64,000 nucleotides of DNA from an uncultured Bacteroidota bacterium (GCA_903910445.1 CAIVZR010000056.1:1-64000), one strand, 5' to 3'; positions 47,704-57,348 are shown, numbered from the stretch's first letter. Numbers and translations: made by a program. Notes: generated from the letters alone by a model not told the origin.

Positions 47704-47770
47704 TTAATCGTAACAAAAAGAATCATTTAATCGTACAATACAAAAAATATTTTCTCAATTATTTCTTTCA

Positions 47771-47778
47771 TACCTTTG
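47771..47778 (+). promoter_or_regulatory. Bacteroidota -7 element (TACCTTTG) of porX
   Basis: Exact TAnnTTTG, 90 nt before the porX ATG. The long leader contains a possible short ORF and an inverted repeat ACCTGTA (47798-47804) / TACAGGT (47843-47849). Confidence 0.5.
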
Positions 47779-47790
47779 CAAGTAACCCGC

Positions 47791-47865
47791 ATGAAACACC
47801 TGTACCCTATTTTAAATTCAAATTTTCAATATCTTCTTTCGTTACAGGTTTTAAATACTTTTTAA
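47791..47865 (+). CDS. Possible 24-codon upstream ORF in the porX leader
   Basis: Just after the porX -7 element an ATG opens a 24-codon frame (starting MKHLYPILNSNF, Leu-rich, ending LNTF) whose TAA lies two bases before the porX ATG. This placement would suit translational coupling or a leader-peptide control. No similarity to known leaders; chance is possible because the frame is short. Confidence 0.25.
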   Translation: MKHLYPILNSNFQYLLSLQVLNTF

Positions 47866-47867
47866 TT

Positions 47868-49424
47868 ATGACTAAAATTCAACTGCTTTGGGCCGACGAT
47901 GAAATCGATCTGCTGAAACCACATATCCTTTTTTTAACAGGAAAGGGTTACGAGCTTACCACTGTTACCAATGGGAAAGATGCATTAGAAGAATGCAAGA
48001 AACGAAGCTTCGATGCCATTCTACTCGACGAAAATATGCCTGGCATTAGTGGACTCGAAACACTAAATCAAATAAAAGGCATCAACCCCGATACTAAGGT
48101 AATTATGATTACCAAGAGTGAGGAGGAAAGCATTATGGAAGATGCTATTGGAAGCAAGATTGATGATTATCTTATTAAGCCGGTGAACCCCAATCAAATT
48201 TTACTAAGCTTAAAAAAGATTTTAGATGGGAAACAATTGGTGAGTGAAAAAACCACAAGTAATTATATGCAGGAGTTTCGCCAAATAGGCATGACCATTC
48301 AAGACAAATTGAAATTCCAGGAATGGGCTGAAGTATATAAGAAGTTGGTGTTTTGGGAACTTGAATTGCAAAACAGTCAGGATAAAAGCATGGAGGAAAT
48401 TTTATTAAGCCAAAAAACTGAAGCCAATAATAATTTCGCCAAGTTTATTGAAAAAAACTATGTGAACTTTTTTGTTAAACCCGATGCCGATGCGCCATTG
48501 ATGAGTAATAATATTATGAAGCGTAATGTGTTTCCATTACTCGATCAACCTGATCCGGTTTTCTTTATACTCATCGACAATTTACGATTCGACCAATGGA
48601 AAACCATACAACCTGAACTGGCTACCATTTTTAATTTGCAAGTAGAAGAAACCTACATGAGCATTTTACCTACTGCCACTCATTATTGCAGAAACAGTAT
48701 TTTCAGCGGTTTGCTACCTTCGGAAATGGAGAAGCGTTTTCCTAACCTATGGCAAAATGAGGAAGATGAAGAAGGAAAAAACATGCATGAAGAAGAGTTC
48801 TTGCAAGCACAACTCAATACTTTTAACCGTAAAGACATCAAAACCAGTTATACCAAAATAACCACCTTTGATGCAGGACGCGATTTGGTTGATAACGTGA
48901 ACAATCTCTTTAAAAACAAGTTCAATATCATCGTTTACAATTTTGTAGATATTATTTCACATGCTCGCACTGAGATGAGTGTGATACGTGAATTGGCTGA
49001 TGACGAAGCGGCTTACCGATCGCTTACCCTCAGTTGGTTCCGTCATTCGCCCTTATTCGAGGCACTTCAGAAAATTGCAGAGAAAAAAGTGAAGCTGGTG
49101 ATTACAACCGATCATGGAAGTGTAAGAGTGCAGAATCCCGTAAAGATTATAGGAGATAAGAACACCAATAGCAATTTGCGTTATAAAACGGCCAAGAACT
49201 TGGCTTTCGATAAAGAAGAGGCATTTGAAATTAAGCACCCACAAGATGTATCCTTACCCATTTTGCACATGAGCAGCACCTATGCATTCGCACGTAATAA
49301 TGATTTCTTTGCATACCCCAATAACTATAATTATTACGCTAACTATTATCGTAATACTTTTCAGCATGGTGGTATCAGTATGGAGGAAATGATTGTACCG
49401 TTTGTGGTTATGCAGAGCAAATAA
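47868..49424 (+). CDS. porX: PorX, T9SS response regulator with PglZ domain
   Basis: A 518-residue orphan response regulator needed for type IX secretion in Porphyromonas and related bacteria. The receiver (1-120) has LLWADDEIDLL, phospho-Asp54 in ILLDENMPG and Lys104 in YLIKPVNP. A helical linker leads to a PglZ/alkaline-phosphatase-like domain (about 200-515) with metal-site motifs FFILIDNLRFDQW, LVITTDHGSVRV and FQHGGISMEEMIVPFV. Full length. PorX works with kinase PorY and sigma factor SigP; neither is in the window. Its presence fits the three T9SS cargo genes here. Confidence 0.95.
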   Translation: MTKIQLLWADDEIDLLKPHILFLTGKGYELTTVTNGKDALEECKKRSFDAILLDENMPGISGLETLNQIKGINPDTKVIMITKSEEESIMEDAIGSKIDDYLIKPVNPNQILLSLKKILDGKQLVSEKTTSNYMQEFRQIGMTIQDKLKFQEWAEVYKKLVFWELELQNSQDKSMEEILLSQKTEANNNFAKFIEKNYVNFFVKPDADAPLMSNNIMKRNVFPLLDQPDPVFFILIDNLRFDQWKTIQPELATIFNLQVEETYMSILPTATHYCRNSIFSGLLPSEMEKRFPNLWQNEEDEEGKNMHEEEFLQAQLNTFNRKDIKTSYTKITTFDAGRDLVDNVNNLFKNKFNIIVYNFVDIISHARTEMSVIRELADDEAAYRSLTLSWFRHSPLFEALQKIAEKKVKLVITTDHGSVRVQNPVKIIGDKNTNSNLRYKTAKNLAFDKEEAFEIKHPQDVSLPILHMSSTYAFARNNDFFAYPNNYNYYANYYRNTFQHGGISMEEMIVPFVVMQSK

Positions 49425-49429
49425 TACGA

Positions 49430-50119
49430 TCATGAAAGAGGGTAATCTCTCATATCATTGATTAATTTCATATCCAAACCATTTATATAGCTTGTTAGCT
49501 CCCGGGTAAAATCGTCGAGCGCATGTGCCGATTCTTTAATATATGCAAGGATTGTAGCTAGTTCCTCTTCGGAATTTTCTTTGCTTTCAAGTAAATTTAC
49601 CAAACCTACTAAATTGGTTACTGGCTGTCGTACATTATGAGAGATCATAAATAGCATGTCCTCCAATTCCTTGATTCTACGATGTCGCTCATTCTCTGCC
49701 TGCTTTCTTTCATCTATTGAAAAACGCAAAGAGAAATATTGAACTATGGTTCCATCATCATCTTTCAATGGAATGATAATGCTATGTAACCAAAAATAGG
49801 TACCGTCCTTGGCTTTACATTTCACTTCACCTTCCCATATATCACCCTTTGTAATGGTTTGCCATAATTCTCGAAAAAAGTGTGGTGGGTGATGCCCCGA
49901 ATTAACAATCTTATGTTTTTGTCCTAGCAATTCGTTTTCAGAATATTTACTAATCTGACAAAATTTTTGATTCACGTAAATAATTACTCCTTGTGCATCT
50001 GTAATTGAACAAATAGTATGAAGGTCGAGCGCAAGCTTATAAGCGCCCAGCAAACGCACTAGTAATTTTCTTGAACTAGTATTCAAGTAGGTAGCAAATT
50101 TTATCATGTTTTGTTTCAA
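49430..50119 (-). CDS. PAS protein with HisKA-like segment but no ATPase domain
   Basis: A 229-residue protein: a short N-terminal helix, one PAS/PAC domain (about 28-145; ITDAQGVIIYVNQKFC, WEGEVKCKAKDGTYFWLHSIIIPLKDDDG in parts, FSIDERKQAE), then a DHp/HisKA-like helix pair with His in LFMISHNVRQPVTNLVGL (about 170). The frame stops where HATPase_c should begin, and no ATPase remnant is visible downstream before the convergent porX. It may act as a phosphotransfer or dimerisation module, or be a truncated kinase. It ends 5 bp from porX, tail to tail. A second ATG four codons in is possible. Confidence 0.85.
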   Translation of the reverse strand: MKQNMIKFATYLNTSSRKLLVRLLGAYKLALDLHTICSITDAQGVIIYVNQKFCQISKYSENELLGQKHKIVNSGHHPPHFFRELWQTITKGDIWEGEVKCKAKDGTYFWLHSIIIPLKDDDGTIVQYFSLRFSIDERKQAENERHRRIKELEDMLFMISHNVRQPVTNLVGLVNLLESKENSEEELATILAYIKESAHALDDFTRELTSYINGLDMKLINDMRDYPLS

Positions 50120-50228
50120 TTGCCGTGAAAAGGCCTTTTTACATTAGTTTTATGAAGCACTCGCTTTCAATACGATTTTACTTCTTCCCGAATTTACGTT
50201 AAATAAAGATGAAATAATCTTTTATTTT

Positions 50229-51449
50229 TTATTTTGTTTCAGAAATCAACTCGTGGGCATCGTCTCCACTAGGTATAATTGTGAATTTCTGCTTTATTCT
50301 CAAGAAATAGGATTCGTAATAATAATACGATAACCAAGAGAATAAAATAGTACCCGAAATAAAGATTGAATAAAATAGTATTAGGTCAAGTATACTTGAA
50401 CCTGTTCCCCAACCTTGTTTATAAAAATAATAAATCAAGAAATAGATAAAAGGATGGTATAGATATAAACCATAAGAGATGCTCCCCAGTCGGTTTAACC
50501 AGGAAAATTCCAAGTTTAAAACACTGCTAGTATTGGAAGATACATTTAAGATTAGAATCAGAAATAAGACTCCATATATATCATGCGTTATAAAGCCAAA
50601 GGTTATTCCAAAACAAAGCAATAAAAAAAGTAGAATGTACGAAGTAATTTGAATGGACTTTTGATACAAAAATGCTAGAACCCGTTCTTTCTTTTCGATA
50701 ATGAAATAGGCTCCCAGCCCGCCAATAGCCATACAATCGACCCGAAACCAAACAAAAAACTTACTGATTGCTTCACATATCATCCAACTGGTTTTGTTGA
50801 ATTCGGTGAGAGGATGAAAGTTATTCCATTGAGCAAAGCCAAAGCGCAATAACATATTTATAACAATAATGATGATTGCCATTTTTAGAAATTTACTTGA
50901 AAACCAGTTCATCAAAAATGGCCAGATCAAATAAAATTGCTCTTCCACTCCCACACTCCACAAATGATTTATTACACCTGCATCAAAGATGATTGCTTTC
51001 ACAAAATCACCAAGAAATAAAGCAAAGAGTCCTAGTTTTAGCCAAGGATAGGTTTGGGTAAATTCATGGGTGTGCGCATCCAAGTATGGAAAAATAAAAA
51101 ACCCAATACCCAATGCTAAAAAATAAGCTGGCCATATTCTAAGTATTCTTCGAATAATAAAACTCCCAGTTTTTATTTTTTGAATTTTTTGCTTCTCGGA
51201 AAATAAAAGAAACGTGATTAAGAACCCGCTTAAAACAAAAAACAGGGTAACTCCCAATCCTCCCAAATCGCTTTTTATAAATGACGTGCTAAAACCAAAC
51301 TCCTTCACCAACGGGAAGGTATGCGATATCATCACCACAAATGCAGCAATAAAACGAATTCCATTTAATGAAGGAAAGTATATTTTGTTCGACAAGACTA
51401 TTGATGATAATAACAAAATCAAATTAACATAAAAAGAATGATAGCGCAT
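50229..51449 (-). CDS. Acyltransferase family 3 (OafA-like), copy 1
   Basis: A 406-residue polytopic membrane acyltransferase. N-terminal motif: FPSLNGIRFIAAFVVMISHTFP (given as FPSLNGIRFIAAF and MISHTFP), with the catalytic-type His. Then FFVLSGFLITFLL and RRILRIWPAYF. It transfers acyl groups to sugars of surface glycans. It closely resembles the copy at 56241-57320. That copy begins MSSNKLFFPNLNG, so the true start here may be the TTG at 51395 (SNKIYFPSLNG); the ATG at 51449 adds 18 mostly hydrophobic residues. It is divergent from purT. Confidence 0.88.
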   Translation of the reverse strand: MRYHSFYVNLILLLSSIVLSNKIYFPSLNGIRFIAAFVVMISHTFPLVKEFGFSTSFIKSDLGGLGVTLFFVLSGFLITFLLFSEKQKIQKIKTGSFIIRRILRIWPAYFLALGIGFFIFPYLDAHTHEFTQTYPWLKLGLFALFLGDFVKAIIFDAGVINHLWSVGVEEQFYLIWPFLMNWFSSKFLKMAIIIIVINMLLRFGFAQWNNFHPLTEFNKTSWMICEAISKFFVWFRVDCMAIGGLGAYFIIEKKERVLAFLYQKSIQITSYILLFLLLCFGITFGFITHDIYGVLFLILILNVSSNTSSVLNLEFSWLNRLGSISYGLYLYHPFIYFLIYYFYKQGWGTGSSILDLILFYSIFISGTILFSWLSYYYYESYFLRIKQKFTIIPSGDDAHELISETK

Positions 51450-51567
51450 AGTAGCCCATATCTAATTTTTTCTTTCTAAAATTTATAATAATATCTCATA
51501 TCATTTAAGGCACTCAAATACTTATCTATTTTTTACATCTTTGCCCAACTATTTAAGAAATCAAATC

Positions 51568-52734
51568 ATGCATAAGAAAATTTTATTACTGGGCTCGGGT
51601 GAATTGGGAAAAGAATTCGTGATTGCTTGCCAGCGATTAGGTCAATATATTATTGCCTGCGATTCTTATGCAGGAGCACCCGCGATGCAGGTATCCCATG
51701 AATTTGAGATATTCAATATGCTTGATGGAGATGCGCTCGACGCTGTGGTGGCCAAGCACCAACCCGATTTGATTGTACCGGAAATTGAGGCGATTCGCAC
51801 CGAACGCTTTTACGATTATGAGAAGCAAGGCATACAAGTGGTACCCTCGGCACGTGCTGCTAATTTCACCATGAACAGAAGGGCCATTCGCGATTTAGCA
51901 GCCATGGAATTGAAACTTCGTACCGCGAAATATTTTTATGCTGATAACTGGAACGATTTTACTGAAGCGGTTAATAATATTGGATTACCCTGTGTTATAA
52001 AACCATTGATGAGCTCATCAGGAAAAGGACAGAGTTTAATAAAAACTAATGAAGAAATGGAACATGCCTGGCAATACGCCATGGATGGAAGCAGGGGCGA
52101 CTTGAAAGTTGTTATCGTAGAACAATTTATTAAGTTTCATACGGAGATAACGCTACTTACTGTAACTCAAAAAAACGGACCCACCTTATTTTGTCCGCCC
52201 ATTGGCCACCGCCAGGAACGTGGCGATTATATGGAAAGCTGGCAACCCTGCCCCATGACCGAAACCGACCTCAACGATGCCCGCGAGATGGCAGCCAAAG
52301 TAACGCAAGCCTTGGGCGGAGCAGGTATTTGGGGTGTCGAATTTTTCCTCACCAGCGAAGGGGTTTATTTCAGTGAGCTTTCACCAAGGCCGCATGATAC
52401 CGGCATGGTGACACTAGCTAATTCGCAAAACTTTAACGAATTCGAATTGCATGCCCGTGCGGTATTAGGCTTACCTATTCCCGAAATTTCTCTTGAAAGA
52501 GCCGCCGCCAGTGCAGTGATTTTAGCGAAAGCTGGTGGTGATGACTATCCAACTTATGATGGGCTTGAAAAAGCAGCATCCATTGCTCATACCGACATTA
52601 AAATATTTGGAAAACCAACCACTCGAAAATATCGCCGAATGGGTGTGGCATTGGCCTACGGAGCTCCAAATTCAGATACTAACGAATTACGTAAAAAAGC
52701 ATTTGATACCGCTTCACTTATAAAGGTTTCGTAA
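51568..52734 (+). CDS. purT: Formate-dependent phosphoribosylglycinamide formyltransferase
   Basis: A 388-residue ATP-grasp enzyme of purine synthesis that makes formyl-GAR from GAR, formate and ATP. N-terminal [22 protein letters not shown] (in parts [14 protein letters not shown]), ATP-grasp parts [15 protein letters not shown] (about 148) and [15 protein letters not shown] (about 276). The ATG at 51568 (MHKKILL) is used because the longer frame begins with a TTG and adds nine unrelated residues. Full length. It is flanked by two minus-strand acyltransferase genes, so transcribed alone. Confidence 0.95.
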   Translation: MHKKILLLGSGELGKEFVIACQRLGQYIIACDSYAGAPAMQVSHEFEIFNMLDGDALDAVVAKHQPDLIVPEIEAIRTERFYDYEKQGIQVVPSARAANFTMNRRAIRDLAAMELKLRTAKYFYADNWNDFTEAVNNIGLPCVIKPLMSSSGKGQSLIKTNEEMEHAWQYAMDGSRGDLKVVIVEQFIKFHTEITLLTVTQKNGPTLFCPPIGHRQERGDYMESWQPCPMTETDLNDAREMAAKVTQALGGAGIWGVEFFLTSEGVYFSELSPRPHDTGMVTLANSQNFNEFELHARAVLGLPIPEISLERAAASAVILAKAGGDDYPTYDGLEKAASIAHTDIKIFGKPTTRKYRRMGVALAYGAPNSDTNELRKKAFDTASLIKVS

Positions 52735-52760
52735 TTTTTTTCTAAATACTTGCGCTAATT

Positions 52761-53816
52761 TTATGCGGCTCTTGCTGGAAGCCCAGTCATCCTTCTGAGC
52801 CATGCATTCATCATTTTCCCCAATGGAATTTCAATGAGATAGGTTATTGCGGCTGCCAAACTAACCGTGATGAATAATGCAATACCTGAAGCAATCCAAA
52901 AATTAAAATCCAGGTATTTAATAAGTCCTGGTATGATTACTTCGGCACTGATATATTGATGAATTAGATAGATTGCAAATGAAATTTTCCCAAAGAACAA
53001 GGTGTATTTATTAACCAAAAAACCCAGCATTTTTAAGGAGAATAGGATAAAGAGCAGGTAGAAAAATGCAAGTACAAAAGTATAATGATATAGGGTAATT
53101 CGAGATGCACTTTGTCCTCCATTATCGAAGAGAAGCAGCTGGGCTATATAACAACAAAGCAGGAAGAAATAATATCCTATATGTTGTCCCGGGTTATAGG
53201 ATTCGGTTACTAGTTTATAAAAAACAATTCCAGATAGAAATAATGGAAGGTGATTTATAAGCGGGAATCCTTGATGAATCAACATTAAATTAGGGTATAA
53301 TGGCTCCAGCCAAAGATCATTAAGAATGATAAATACAATCATTATGACTCCAAAAGGAATAAATGCATTTAACTTCCTGGTGGCGAAAAAAAGTGCAATA
53401 AGTAAATAGAATAACATCTCCACAATCATGGTCCAATAAGGTCCATCGATATCTTTGATATTCAGGTAAAATTGAAACATCGTTAAGTTCCCCAGCAAAT
53501 CCAACAAACTGGGTACCGCCTTAGATGGCATGTAGAATCCTACAATTATTTGCATTAAAAAGGTTATCATTACACAGGTCCAATAGGTGGGATAAAGCCT
53601 GGAAATTCGATTCACCAAAAATTCTTTTGTTGAGCTCACTTTCGTGATACTCATAAAAATCACAAACCCACTAATGATGAAAAACAAATCAACCCCAGCC
53701 ACCCCATATTTAAAGCCATATTCAGCCTGGCTTCTTCCCATAGTAAAATGGAAAAAGACGACCAGTAAAGAAGCCACCCCTCGCAATGCATCAAGCTCCC
53801 TAAATCTTACATTCAT
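52761..53816 (-). CDS. Acyltransferase family 3 (OafA-like), copy 2
   Basis: A 351-residue polytopic membrane protein. N-terminal RFRELDALRGVASLLVVFFHF carries the conserved R-D-x-LRG...H pattern (split here as ELDALRGVAS and VVFFHF), followed by GVDLFFIISGFVIF and NRISRLYPTYW. About ten hydrophobic helices. It belongs to a different subfamily from copies 1 and 3, closer to exopolysaccharide or O-antigen acetyltransferases. It is convergent with purT and divergent from purL. Acyl donor and acceptor are unknown. Confidence 0.9.
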   Translation of the reverse strand: MNVRFRELDALRGVASLLVVFFHFTMGRSQAEYGFKYGVAGVDLFFIISGFVIFMSITKVSSTKEFLVNRISRLYPTYWTCVMITFLMQIIVGFYMPSKAVPSLLDLLGNLTMFQFYLNIKDIDGPYWTMIVEMLFYLLIALFFATRKLNAFIPFGVIMIVFIILNDLWLEPLYPNLMLIHQGFPLINHLPLFLSGIVFYKLVTESYNPGQHIGYYFFLLCCYIAQLLLFDNGGQSASRITLYHYTFVLAFFYLLFILFSLKMLGFLVNKYTLFFGKISFAIYLIHQYISAEVIIPGLIKYLDFNFWIASGIALFITVSLAAAITYLIEIPLGKMMNAWLRRMTGLPARAA

Positions 53817-53995
53817 TCCTTAGTTTTATATAATAGCATTGAATTTTTAAACTTTTTTTATCAGTTTTTCTAGCATTCAAAGATATTACAGGAAATGAAA
53901 CTCCCCCGAAATTAAATTTGAAGCCATTAACTATAAAAATTCAGTTTATCTTTCCTCAATTCATTAACACTATCGGGCATTATTTTCAAAAATGT

Positions 53996-54003
53996 TACCT
54001 TCG
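53996..54003 (+). promoter_or_regulatory. -7-like element (TACCTTCG) just before purL
   Basis: One mismatch to TAnnTTTG. It ends 4 nt before the preferred ATG at 54008, consistent with a near-leaderless mRNA and against the longer frame that begins with a TTG at 53918. Confidence 0.35.
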
Positions 54004-54007
54004 CGGC

Positions 54008-56230
54008 ATGTCTTCAACCTCTGTGCAAATAGCAACCGTAGAACAAGCCCAACAATTGGGTCTTCGTCCTGATGAATTTGATAAAATAACCGAGATTCTC
54101 GGAAGAACACCCAACTTTACCGAACTCAGTATTTATAGCGTTATGTGGAGCGAACACTGCAGCTATAAGAACAGTATCGTATGGCTTAAAACCCTTCCAA
54201 AAAAAGGTGAAAAAATGCTTGCTGAAGCCGGGGAGGAAAATGCTGGTTTGATTGATATTGGCGGAGGTCTGGCGGTTTGTTTCAAAATTGAATCACACAA
54301 CCACCCGAGTGCTATTGAGCCTTATCAAGGTGCTGCCACAGGTGTTGGAGGAATCAACCGTGATATTTTTACTATGGGGGCACGTCCAATTGCCCAGTTA
54401 AACTCATTGCGTTTTGGAAAACTTACCGAAGATAAAACCAAATGGTTATTGAAAGGTGTTGTGAAAGGAATTGGCGATTACGGCAATGCCTTTGGAATTC
54501 CTACGGTAGGTGGTGAGGTATATTTCGACGAGTGCTACCATGTGAACCCATTGGTGAATGCTATGAGTGTGGGAATTGCAAAAGTTGGAAAAACTGCGAG
54601 CGCCACTTCTTATGGAGTAGGCAACCCAGTTTATATCATTGGATCAGCCACTGGAAAGGATGGAATTCACGGCGCTTCATTTGCTTCAAAAGATATTACT
54701 GAAGATAGCGCGAAAGACTTACCAAGCGTGCAAGTGGGCGACCCATTCGCAGAAAAGCTTTTATTAGAAGCTACTTTAGAAATTATCGAAACAGGCGCTA
54801 CCATTGGCATTCAGGATATGGGAGCTGCAGGTATCACTTGTTCTACCAGTGAAATGAGTGCAAAGGGCGAGCATGGTATGATTATCTATCTCGACAAAGT
54901 GCCTATGCGTCAGAAAGGAATGGTTCCTTTCGAAATATTATTAAGCGAAAGTCAAGAGCGTATGCTCATGGTAATTAAGAAAGGACGTGAAGCAGAAGTA
55001 GAAAACATCCTTCGCAAATGGGATATATCATACGCTGAAATTGGTGAAGTGACTGCGGGTGACCGATTGGTATATTATTTTAATAATGAATTGGTAGCCG
55101 ATGTTCCAGCTCAAAGTTTGGTACTTGGAGGTGGTGCTCCGGTGTATCATCGTGAATATACTACCCCAGGCTATTTTGCTGAAATTGCAAAATTCAATCC
55201 GAGTGATATTCCATTACCCGAAAACTTGGTAGAAGTTGCCGAGTTTTTATTGAAGCATCCAAATATTGCCAGCAAACGCTGGGTATACAATCAATACGAT
55301 AGTATGGTTGGAACCATTACCCAGACTACCAATCAACCATCTGATGCGGGTGTGGTTAAGGTAAGAGATACCGACAAATCACTGGCCATGAGTGTGGATT
55401 GCAATAGCCGTTTTGTATTCGCCGATCCTGAAGTAGGTGGCATGATTGCAGTGGCTGAATGCGCAAGAAATATTGTATGCGCCGGTGGCGACCCCGCTGC
55501 CATTACCAACTGCCTCAATTTTGGCAATCCATACAACCCCGAAGTTTATTATCAATTTGTACATGCCATAAAAGGTATCAGTGCCGCTTGCTTGAAATTC
55601 AATACCCCTGTTACAGGAGGTAATGTAAGTTTCTATAATCAAAGCAGTGATAATGATGCCGTATTCCCAACTCCTACCATTGGTATGATTGGTATTATTG
55701 AAGATGGCAGAAAGCACACCACCTTAGGCTTTCGTAATGAAGCCGATGTTATCGTCATGGTGGGCGATACCAGAAACGATTTTAATTCGTCGCATTATAT
55801 TGCACATTATCATAATATAAAATACTCACCTGCTCCTTTTTTCAATTTAGATGAAGAGTATGATGTGCAAAGAGCAACCCTCAATTTAATTAAAAGCGGG
55901 TTGGTTGAAAGTGCGCATGATGTAAGTGAAGGTGGACTTTTTGTTACGCTTTGCGAAAGTGCATTCGTAAATAATTTAGGGTTCACCGTAGGGATTACCG
56001 ATGGCTACCGAATGGATGTTTCATTGTTTGGAGAAAGTCAAAGTCGTATTATCCTGAGTGTACGCCCAGACAATATCGACGAGGTGATGGCTGCCCTTCA
56101 AGGCGTTCCTCATTGCATCTTAGGTAGCGTTACTGGTTCAGAAGCCTTAGTAAATGGCGATAGCTTTGGAAGCATTGAGCATTTGAAGTCATTGCATCTT
56201 ACCTCAATAGAAAACATGTTGACGAATTAA
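54008..56230 (+). CDS. purL: Phosphoribosylformylglycinamidine synthase, PurL subunit (small type)
   Basis: A 740-residue FGAM synthase subunit that converts FGAR to FGAM with ATP and glutamine-derived ammonia. Family motifs: VMWSEHCSYKNS (about 48), KIESHNHPSAIEPYQGAATGVGG in parts (about 90), QDMGAAGITCSTSEMS (about 268), and SAHDVSEGGLFVTLCE (about 635). The length is that of the PurSQL-type enzyme, so PurS and PurQ should be encoded elsewhere. The ATG at 54008 is used; the TTG-started extension of 30 residues is not family-like. It is followed after 10 bp by an acyltransferase gene. Confidence 0.95.
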   Translation: MSSTSVQIATVEQAQQLGLRPDEFDKITEILGRTPNFTELSIYSVMWSEHCSYKNSIVWLKTLPKKGEKMLAEAGEENAGLIDIGGGLAVCFKIESHNHPSAIEPYQGAATGVGGINRDIFTMGARPIAQLNSLRFGKLTEDKTKWLLKGVVKGIGDYGNAFGIPTVGGEVYFDECYHVNPLVNAMSVGIAKVGKTASATSYGVGNPVYIIGSATGKDGIHGASFASKDITEDSAKDLPSVQVGDPFAEKLLLEATLEIIETGATIGIQDMGAAGITCSTSEMSAKGEHGMIIYLDKVPMRQKGMVPFEILLSESQERMLMVIKKGREAEVENILRKWDISYAEIGEVTAGDRLVYYFNNELVADVPAQSLVLGGGAPVYHREYTTPGYFAEIAKFNPSDIPLPENLVEVAEFLLKHPNIASKRWVYNQYDSMVGTITQTTNQPSDAGVVKVRDTDKSLAMSVDCNSRFVFADPEVGGMIAVAECARNIVCAGGDPAAITNCLNFGNPYNPEVYYQFVHAIKGISAACLKFNTPVTGGNVSFYNQSSDNDAVFPTPTIGMIGIIEDGRKHTTLGFRNEADVIVMVGDTRNDFNSSHYIAHYHNIKYSPAPFFNLDEEYDVQRATLNLIKSGLVESAHDVSEGGLFVTLCESAFVNNLGFTVGITDGYRMDVSLFGESQSRIILSVRPDNIDEVMAALQGVPHCILGSVTGSEALVNGDSFGSIEHLKSLHLTSIENMLTN

Positions 56231-56240
56231 TCAAGAGCTC

Positions 56241-57320
56241 ATGTCAAGCAACAAATTATTTTTTCCCAACTTAAATGGTTTAAGATTTGTTGCAGCTTTG
56301 CTAGTTATAATTTCTCATTTCTATGATAGCCGAATTAAGTTTAATCTCAGCCATGTCGATAATGATTCGATTTTTTATGGTTTAGGAGAACTCGGTGTTA
56401 CAATATTCTTTGTGCTGAGTGGTTTCCTTATTACAACATTATTGCTCCATGAAAAAAAACAAAACGGCGATATCTCGCTTAAGAATTTTTATGCACGACG
56501 AATTTTTAGAATATGGCCTTTATACTTCTTGATTGTAATTCTTTGCTTCTTCGTCATACCACATATTAGCATTTTAAAAATTCCTGGAGTGGATATGATT
56601 CAAAACCATTTTGGGCAGAGCTTCTTTTTCTTTTGTTTGATTCTACCTGCTTTCGCAATGCATGCTTTTGGAAATATCCCATTTGCTACCATCACCTGGT
56701 CGATTGGAGTTGAGGAGATTTTCTATTTAATCTCCCCCTTATTTATCAAGTATTCTAAACATCTGCTTACCACCTTTATTTTATTTGCGATTGCATTTAT
56801 TTTTTTAGGAAATAACTTCGTTACCAATCCTAATAATAATAAATACATAGGGGTGCTAATTTTATTCTTGGTTGATTTGAGGCTTACCACGCTAGCTATT
56901 GGAGCCATCGGAGCTATTCTATATTTCCGATACCCTGAAAAAATTACTCGTCTGATTTTAAATAAACCATTACAAATCCTTTCATTTGGGGTTGTCATTC
57001 TCATTTTTTTAAGAATCATTGAAAGCCCTTATTTCAATAACGAAATTTTTGCGCTCTTTATGTGCCTAGCAATCTTGAATTTGGCTTTAAATAAAGAATC
57101 TTTATTACGTCTATCCCATCCAATCCTGGAATATTTGGGTAAAATATCATATGGTATTTACATGTATCATCTGCTTCCAATCTTTTTCTTTACAAGGCTC
57201 TTTCCAATGGCCAATCTGTATTTACTATTTAGCTTGTGCCTACTTACCACCATTGCCATTGCTTCCCTTTCCTACCATACTTTGGAAAAATATTTCTTAA
57301 GGCTAAAATCACGTTTCTAA
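56241..57320 (+). CDS. Acyltransferase family 3 (OafA-like), copy 3
   Basis: A 359-residue polytopic membrane acyltransferase with FFPNLNGLRFVAALLVIISH, GVTIFFVLSGFLITTLL and RRIFRIWPLYFL, and about ten hydrophobic helices. It closely resembles copy 1 (50229-51449) and probably arose by duplication. It starts 10 bp after purL on the same strand, so it is likely on the purL transcript although its role, O-acylation of surface sugars, is unrelated to purines. Confidence 0.9.
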   Translation: MSSNKLFFPNLNGLRFVAALLVIISHFYDSRIKFNLSHVDNDSIFYGLGELGVTIFFVLSGFLITTLLLHEKKQNGDISLKNFYARRIFRIWPLYFLIVILCFFVIPHISILKIPGVDMIQNHFGQSFFFFCLILPAFAMHAFGNIPFATITWSIGVEEIFYLISPLFIKYSKHLLTTFILFAIAFIFLGNNFVTNPNNNKYIGVLILFLVDLRLTTLAIGAIGAILYFRYPEKITRLILNKPLQILSFGVVILIFLRIIESPYFNNEIFALFMCLAILNLALNKESLLRLSHPILEYLGKISYGIYMYHLLPIFFFTRLFPMANLYLLFSLCLLTTIAIASLSYHTLEKYFLRLKSRF

Positions 57321-57330
57321 GAAAAATATA

Positions 57331-57348
57331 CTTTACTTGGAAGTAAAG
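57331..57348. promoter_or_regulatory. Inverted repeat upstream of acyl-CoA dehydrogenase, possible operator
   Basis: CTTTACTT and AAGTAAAG are perfect 8-bp arms around a 2-nt centre. There is no T-run, so it is not a terminator. It lies 11 bases upstream of a -7-like TATTTTCG (57360-57367) and 46 bp before the ATG, a normal site for a repressor. Confidence 0.35.

Noticed and set aside
53918-54007. 30-residue TTG-started extension of PurL
   Set aside because: It is unlike PurL N-termini, and a -7-like element sits directly before the ATG at 54008.
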